Source: Pseudomonadota bacterium
GTDB taxonomy: Bacteria; Bdellovibrionota; Oligoflexia; Oligoflexales; Oligoflexaceae
Direction of reading: 5' to 3'
Assembly: GCA_029556045.1 (NCBI GenBank)
Contig: JAKQGS010000079.1
Location: forward strand, 1-37,032
DNA: 37,032 nucleotides
Shown: piece by piece, positions 34,601-37,032 of the stretch
Numbering within the stretch: position 1 is the first letter of the stretch
How the letters are laid out: the number at the start of each line of letters is the position of its first letter
Translations under genes and position numbers: made by a program
The notes under the pieces: generated by a model
What the model was told of the DNA's origin: nothing
The model's input: the letters and a program-made list of their open reading frames with translations, nothing else
Databases searched by the model: none

Positions 34601-34897
34601 ATGGAAAACCAGGCTGTACAGGTTAAAAAACTATGGCAGGTGAACGATCGGACCCTTGGTATCCAATGGACCGACGGCAGGGAGAGCCAGCTGGATGTTA
34701 TACAACTGCGCCGATCCTGTCCCTGCGCCATGTGTATCGACGAGTGGACTCATACGAAAAAACTCAAGGATTCAGACGTGCCGGAAACCACACGTCCCAC
34801 CCGCATTGAATCCGTTGGACGGTATGCGATGTCGATTAAATTTAATGATGGGCATAATACGGGGATATATACGTTTGATTTGCTGCGGAATCTTTAG
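34601..34897 (+). CDS. DUF971 domain protein
   Basis: This 98-residue protein is a single DUF971 (GBBH-like N-terminal) domain: IQWTDGRESQLDVIQLRRSC, CPCAMC (Cys at about 40, 42 and 45), and the C-terminal YAMSIKFNDGHNTGIYTFD typical of the family. The cysteines could bind metal, but the role of the stand-alone protein is not established. It starts nine bases after mrp with AAGGAG upstream. Its TAG stop coincides with the left edge of the second dispersed repeat. Confidence 0.88.
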   Translation: MENQAVQVKKLWQVNDRTLGIQWTDGRESQLDVIQLRRSCPCAMCIDEWTHTKKLKDSDVPETTRPTRIESVGRYAMSIKFNDGHNTGIYTFDLLRNL

Positions 34898-35023
34898 GCG
34901 CGTCCTCATTCCGCCCGAATACTGCGTTGCTCAAGCCTTTCAGTCCTCGCCTACCCATTTAAGGTATGTCTCGTCCCTCAGGGCTTTCGCGCCTTATCTC
35001 GAACGAAATGAGGGCATGCCTTA
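34895..35023 (-). repeat. Dispersed palindromic-ended repeat, copy 2 (MITE-like)
   Basis: This is the inverse-orientation partner of the element at 30436-30565, 129 bp long. The core from CATTTCGTTCGAGA to GAGCAACGCAGTATTCGG is nearly unchanged between copies. It fills the whole gap between convergent DUF971 and murB genes. Both edges are stop codons: TAG of the DUF971 gene (34895-34897) and TAA of murB (35023-35021 on the minus strand). Pairing of the ends would make a long stem that may serve as a two-way terminator. Confidence 0.85.
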
Positions 35024-35983
35024 ATTTGCAGAAGATTTTGTTTTGAATTGATCCCGTAGGGCTGTCAGTGCCTCTTCGTCCCGATGCTCCGGTTTGCGCG
35101 ACTGTATCTTGGCTTTGAGGTCGGGGGGAAGTTGTCCCAGAATCTCCATCTCATATTCAAGCCACACACCGAACTTTAAATACACCGCCTCCCGCATTTG
35201 AAAGGTCAACTCAAGGATTTCGCGGCTGGTGGCATTCTTATTAAAAACAAAATTCGCGTGCTGGGGATTGATGCCCAGGCGGTCATTGTCAAAGGCTTTG
35301 ACCCCGGCCGCTTCGAGCAGAAGTCCGCTGGGTACCCCCACATCATAGCTGTTTTTAAAAACACAACCACAGGAGGGAAAAGCAAACTGGTTTTTGCGGT
35401 TGCGGTCGCTCTCACAATGTTCCATCACCGACTTGATTTGAACCGGGTCCCCCACCGCCAGCCGCAACCAAGCGGCAGCCACCACCATGCCATTGTCCAT
35501 GAAGATGGTATCCTTATAACCGCGAAAAATCCCCCGATTTTCATGGGTGACGATGTCGCCTTCCGGGGTAATAGCGATGACGGATTCCACGATCTGACTG
35601 ATCTCTCCGCCATAACAGCGGGCATTCATGCGAACCGTCCCACCCAATTGGCCCGGCAGACGGTACATCCAGGCGCAACCAGCCAGTTGATGCTGCAGGC
35701 ATGTCGCCGCCAATTCGGAGTTGTCCACACCAGCTTCCGCATAAACTCGATTGCCATCCACCGTGATGCGATTCAGTCGCTTCATGATGATGACGGTGCC
35801 CGGAAAATGATCGTCCCATACCAACGAGTTGGTGCCACCACCCAAAACAAAATAGGGCTCCCGTTCGGTGTGAAGTCGTTTAATGATGGCGGCGAGATCC
35901 TGGATGGTATGTGGCTCCACCACGGCGTCGGCGGTGCCACCGGTGCGATAATAGGCAAGTTGCTTAAGTATGGTGTGGCTCAA
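35021..35983 (-). CDS. murB: UDP-N-acetylenolpyruvoylglucosamine reductase
   Basis: MurB makes UDP-N-acetylmuramate for peptidoglycan. The 320-residue flavoprotein has the FAD-binding VLGGGTNSLVWDD (about 46-58), YRLPGQLGGTVRMNARCYGGE (in parts) with the substrate Arg, FPSCGCVFKN, and NPQHANFVFNKN plus WLEYEMEILG. It is a type II-like MurB. The residue normally serving as the proton-donating Ser (in SAGS/SCGS) is Cys here. It begins with TTG overlapping the macrodomain gene stop (TTGA), with AAGGG upstream. Its stop is the edge of repeat copy 2. No other mur gene is adjacent. Confidence 0.93.
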   Translation of the reverse strand: MSHTILKQLAYYRTGGTADAVVEPHTIQDLAAIIKRLHTEREPYFVLGGGTNSLVWDDHFPGTVIIMKRLNRITVDGNRVYAEAGVDNSELAATCLQHQLAGCAWMYRLPGQLGGTVRMNARCYGGEISQIVESVIAITPEGDIVTHENRGIFRGYKDTIFMDNGMVVAAAWLRLAVGDPVQIKSVMEHCESDRNRKNQFAFPSCGCVFKNSYDVGVPSGLLLEAAGVKAFDNDRLGINPQHANFVFNKNATSREILELTFQMREAVYLKFGVWLEYEMEILGQLPPDLKAKIQSRKPEHRDEEALTALRDQFKTKSSAN

Positions 35984-36546
35984 TGGTCGTCCCTTTCGGT
36001 TTCGGGAAAAGCCGAAAATAACTCGTCCTGAAATATCCGATACAAATCGCCATCCATGAAAACAAGGGTAATCCGCTTTATGGTTGTAACCGGGTATTGA
36101 GTCAAAAATTCACAAAGGGCAGCCATGGTTTCCCGGGCAGCGTCCTTATGAGGATACCCATAGGCTCCGGTGCTGATAGCGGGAAACGCAATATGACGAG
36201 CCCCCCATTCATGGGCCAGGTTCAGGCTGGCTGTATAAGAGCGGCGCAGCAACGAGGCTTCGTTGTGAGTGCCTCCTTGCCAAACCGGGCCTACCGCATG
36301 AATCAATTTTTTGGCAGGTAGTTTGCCGGCAGTGGTCATCACTGCCGTGCCGGTGGGTGTGCCACCCAGTCGTTGGCATTCCGCAGCGATGGCCGGGCCT
36401 CCGGCCTGATGGATAGCCCCATCGATACCACCGCCACCGGCCAAAGCGGCATTGGCAGCTGTGACCATGACATCACAGACAAAGTCCGTGATGTCTCCCT
36501 GATACAGGTCGATGGCAGTGGCACCACAATGCCGAATACCCAGCAT
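35980..36546 (-). CDS. Macrodomain protein, MacroD-type ADP-ribose/O-acetyl-ADP-ribose hydrolase
   Basis: The 188-residue protein is one macrodomain: GDITDFVCDVMVTAANAAL, GGGGIDGAIHQAGG, the GTAVMTTAGKLPAKKLIHAVGP strand and FPAISTGAYGYP are diagnostic of MacroD-type enzymes that remove ADP-ribose from protein or deacetylate O-acetyl-ADP-ribose. An odd 14-residue N-terminal leader precedes the first strand. The start lies eight bases after sucD with no clear ribosome-binding site, so it may depend on translation of sucD. Its stop overlaps murB. No ADP-ribosyltransferase is in the window, so it is not an evident toxin-antitoxin pair. Confidence 0.9.
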   Translation of the reverse strand: MLGIRHCGATAIDLYQGDITDFVCDVMVTAANAALAGGGGIDGAIHQAGGPAIAAECQRLGGTPTGTAVMTTAGKLPAKKLIHAVGPVWQGGTHNEASLLRRSYTASLNLAHEWGARHIAFPAISTGAYGYPHKDAARETMAALCEFLTQYPVTTIKRITLVFMDGDLYRIFQDELFSAFPETERDDH

Positions 36547-36554
36547 TGCAGCGA

Positions 36555-37032
36555 TTACCGTTTTTTCTTCATGGCTTTGACCAGGGCTTCACCGATTTCC
36601 GCAGGGGTTTCCGCCATGACCACACCGGCTTCGCGTAGGGCCAGGACTTTTTCTTCGGCTGTGCCAGCACCGCCGGAAACGATGGCTCCCGCGTGTCCCA
36701 TGCGTTTGCCTTTGGGGGCGGTTTTACCGGCAATAAAACCCGCCACCGGTTTCGTGACGTTTTCTTTGATAAACTGGGCTGCTTTGATTTCGGCATCACC
36801 ACCGATCTCGCCGATCAATACGATGCTTTCAGTCTGGGGATCGGCCTCAAACATGCTGAGTACGTCGATAAAGTTGGTGCCCATGATGGGGTCGCCCCCG
36901 ATACCCACACAGGTGGTTTGGCCAATACCCGCTTTGGTGGTTTGATGCACGGTCTCATAGGTCAGTGTGCCGGATTTGGATACGATGCCGGCTTTGCCTG
37001 GCATGTGGATGTGACCGGGCATGATGCCGATC
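36555..37032 (-). CDS. sucD: Succinyl-CoA synthetase alpha subunit, C-terminal part
   Basis: The gene runs off the right edge; the visible part gives about 159 C-terminal residues of a protein usually near 290. It forms succinyl-CoA/succinate with ATP or GTP in the citric acid cycle. Seen are [33 protein letters not shown] and [14 protein letters not shown] with the phosphorylated His. The N-terminal CoA-binding domain lies outside the window, and sucC is expected further upstream of the gene. The methylmalonyl-CoA epimerase in the window makes succinyl-CoA-related flux, but the genes are far apart. Confidence 0.95.
   Translation of the reverse strand, partial: IGIMPGHIHMPGKAGIVSKSGTLTYETVHQTTKAGIGQTTCVGIGGDPIMGTNFIDVLSMFEADPQTESIVLIGEIGGDAEIKAAQFIKENVTKPVAGFIAGKTAPKGKRMGHAGAIVSGGAGTAEEKVLALREAGVVMAETPAEIGEALVKAMKKKR

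Noticed and set aside
35198..36031. 277-residue open frame antisense to murB
   Set aside because: Covers murB and the end of the macrodomain gene; no domain recognised.
35980..36546. Macrodomain protein as DarG-like antitoxin
   Set aside because: No DarT-type ADP-ribosyltransferase or other toxin gene is adjacent; neighbours are housekeeping genes.
1..37032. CRISPR array, tRNA/rRNA, prophage or transposase
   Set aside because: No regularly spaced direct repeats, no cloverleaf-like or rRNA sequence, and no integrase or transposase-like protein was found.

Overview
The window reads as a chromosomal segment of a Gram-negative, polarly flagellated bacterium. Evidence is heptose-type LPS synthesis (HldD), outer-membrane beta-barrel proteins, an Omp85-like POTRA protein, a c-type cytochrome lipoprotein, and a complete flagellar export/switch block with FlhF and FlhG, the usual determinants of polar flagella. 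Gene order (fliLMNOPQR-flhBA-flhFG-fliA-cheY) and the hybrid malic enzyme are proteobacteria-like in the broad sense; I cannot fix the phylum from sequence alone. Alternative starts (TTG, GTG) are frequent.

Layout. (1) 58-6120, minus strand: an envelope cluster, transcribed in the order beta-barrel protein, second beta-barrel protein, cytochrome c lipoprotein, hldD, Omp85-like protein, small orphan. A good sigma70-type promoter sits before the cytochrome gene. (2) 6121-6400: a divergent regulatory gap with a TTGAC/GTCAA cluster and an imperfect sigma54-like site. (3) 6401-19365, plus strand: one tightly packed flagellar operon, fliL fliM fliN fliO fliP fliQ fliR flhB flhA flhF flhG fliA cheY, then a PilZ gene and a membrane/coiled-coil gene. 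It covers the C-ring switch, export gate, polar placement GTPase and ATPase, flagellar sigma factor and a response regulator. Its likely terminator lies inside the 3' end of the convergent hydrolase gene. (4) 19372-21201, minus: alpha/beta hydrolase and a flippase-like membrane protein. (5) 21349-23505, plus: a protein with two degenerate receiver domains and TPRs. (6) 23520-28703, minus: dacB, malic enzyme-phosphotransacetylase hybrid, GlcD-type FAD oxidase. (7) 28844-31228: methylmalonyl-CoA epimerase, HD hydrolase, PgpA, M50 protease on alternating strands. (8) 31339-34897, plus: esterase, trxB, mrp/apbC, DUF971. (9) 35021-37032, minus: sucD (partial), macrodomain protein, murB.

The most notable non-gene structure is a pair of roughly 130-bp repeats in opposite orientation (30436-30565 and 34895-35023). 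Each has inverted ends, lies between two convergent genes, and is bounded by TA dinucleotides that form in-frame stop codons of the neighbouring genes. The most unusual proteins are the dual pseudo-receiver TPR protein, a FliO with an N-terminal AMIN-like domain, and a FliL with a His/Lys/Asp tandem-repeat linker. I saw no CRISPR array, tRNA, rRNA, insertion-sequence transposase or phage gene. No single undescribed multi-gene system stands out; the repeat element and the pseudo-receiver protein are the best leads.
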